Source of the DNA: Methylococcales bacterium
Lineage (GTDB): Bacteria > Pseudomonadota > Gammaproteobacteria > Methylococcales > Methylomonadaceae
Reading direction: 5' to 3'
Assembly: GCA_023134955.1 (NCBI GenBank)
Contig: JAGLUC010000038.1
Coordinates: forward strand, 1-14,194
DNA length: 14,194 bases
This document shows positions 14,180 through 14,194 of the stretch, one piece after another. A model generated the notes under the pieces. That model searched no databases, was not told where the DNA came from, and saw only the letters and a list, made by a program, of their open reading frames with translations. Every line of letters starts with the position of its first letter. The first letter of the stretch is position 1. Both the position numbers and the translations under genes were made by a program.

Positions 14180-14194
14180 TTCTTAAACGCAAAG
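14180..14194. repeat. Partial end of the 162-bp element at window edge
   Basis: The last 15 bases match 5921-5935 at 14 positions (TTCTTAAACGCAAAG versus TTCTTGAACGCAAAG), in the same orientation. In the full element only six more bases follow. Bases before 14180 are only weakly similar, so this may be a diverged or truncated copy. Confidence 0.45.

Overview
The window reads as chromosome of a low-GC gammaproteobacterium. The basis is a TonB-dependent outer-membrane receptor, the neighbour pair mfd and a CsiV-family gene (an adjacency I recall from gammaproteobacteria), an OmpA-type lipoprotein, a HopJ-family protein and bacterial tRNA-modification enzymes. AT-rich codons and many starts without a clear Shine-Dalgarno are consistent with this. 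I cannot name the species; the mix would fit, for example, a marine sulfur oxidiser or methanotroph, but that is a guess.

Layout. Positions 1-937 (minus) hold the N-terminal part of a TonB-dependent receptor cut by the window edge. It diverges from queA (1118-2152, plus). mfd (2315-5770) and a csiV-like gene (5992-6528) follow on the plus strand, separated by a 162-bp near-symmetrical inverted repeat (5780-5941) that looks like a MITE-type element. Then come a membrane protein with C-terminal ankyrin repeats (6632-7756) and a complete RAYT transposase (7844-8374) framed by 29-bp REP-like inverted repeats. A second, unrelated 27-bp palindrome (8451-8477) separates the RAYT from a convergent gene for a VWA/TSP3/OmpA lipoprotein (8489-9694, minus).

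The middle (9695-11341) is the most unusual part. On the minus strand a putative promoter and a recognisable cyclic-di-GMP-I (GEMM-I) riboswitch (about 10918-11008) lie upstream of a frameshifted gene for a secreted protein (10521-10848). A small membrane-anchored Cys-containing protein (10027-10491) follows. The region looks like a c-di-GMP-controlled surface-protein locus that is decaying.

The right end (11342-14157, minus) is a tight four-gene cluster, in transcription order: HopJ-family protein, FAD-dependent (DAO-family) oxidoreductase, HD-GYP protein, and an MnmM/YtqB-type methyltransferase whose GTG start overlaps the HD-GYP stop. The oxidoreductase and methyltransferase may together do what the fused MnmC enzyme does in E. 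coli at the tRNA wobble uridine, while QueA makes queuosine at the wobble position of other tRNAs. The HD-GYP protein may hydrolyse the c-di-GMP that the riboswitch 0.9 kb away would sense. The last 15 bases match the end of the 162-bp element, so another copy may begin at the window edge.
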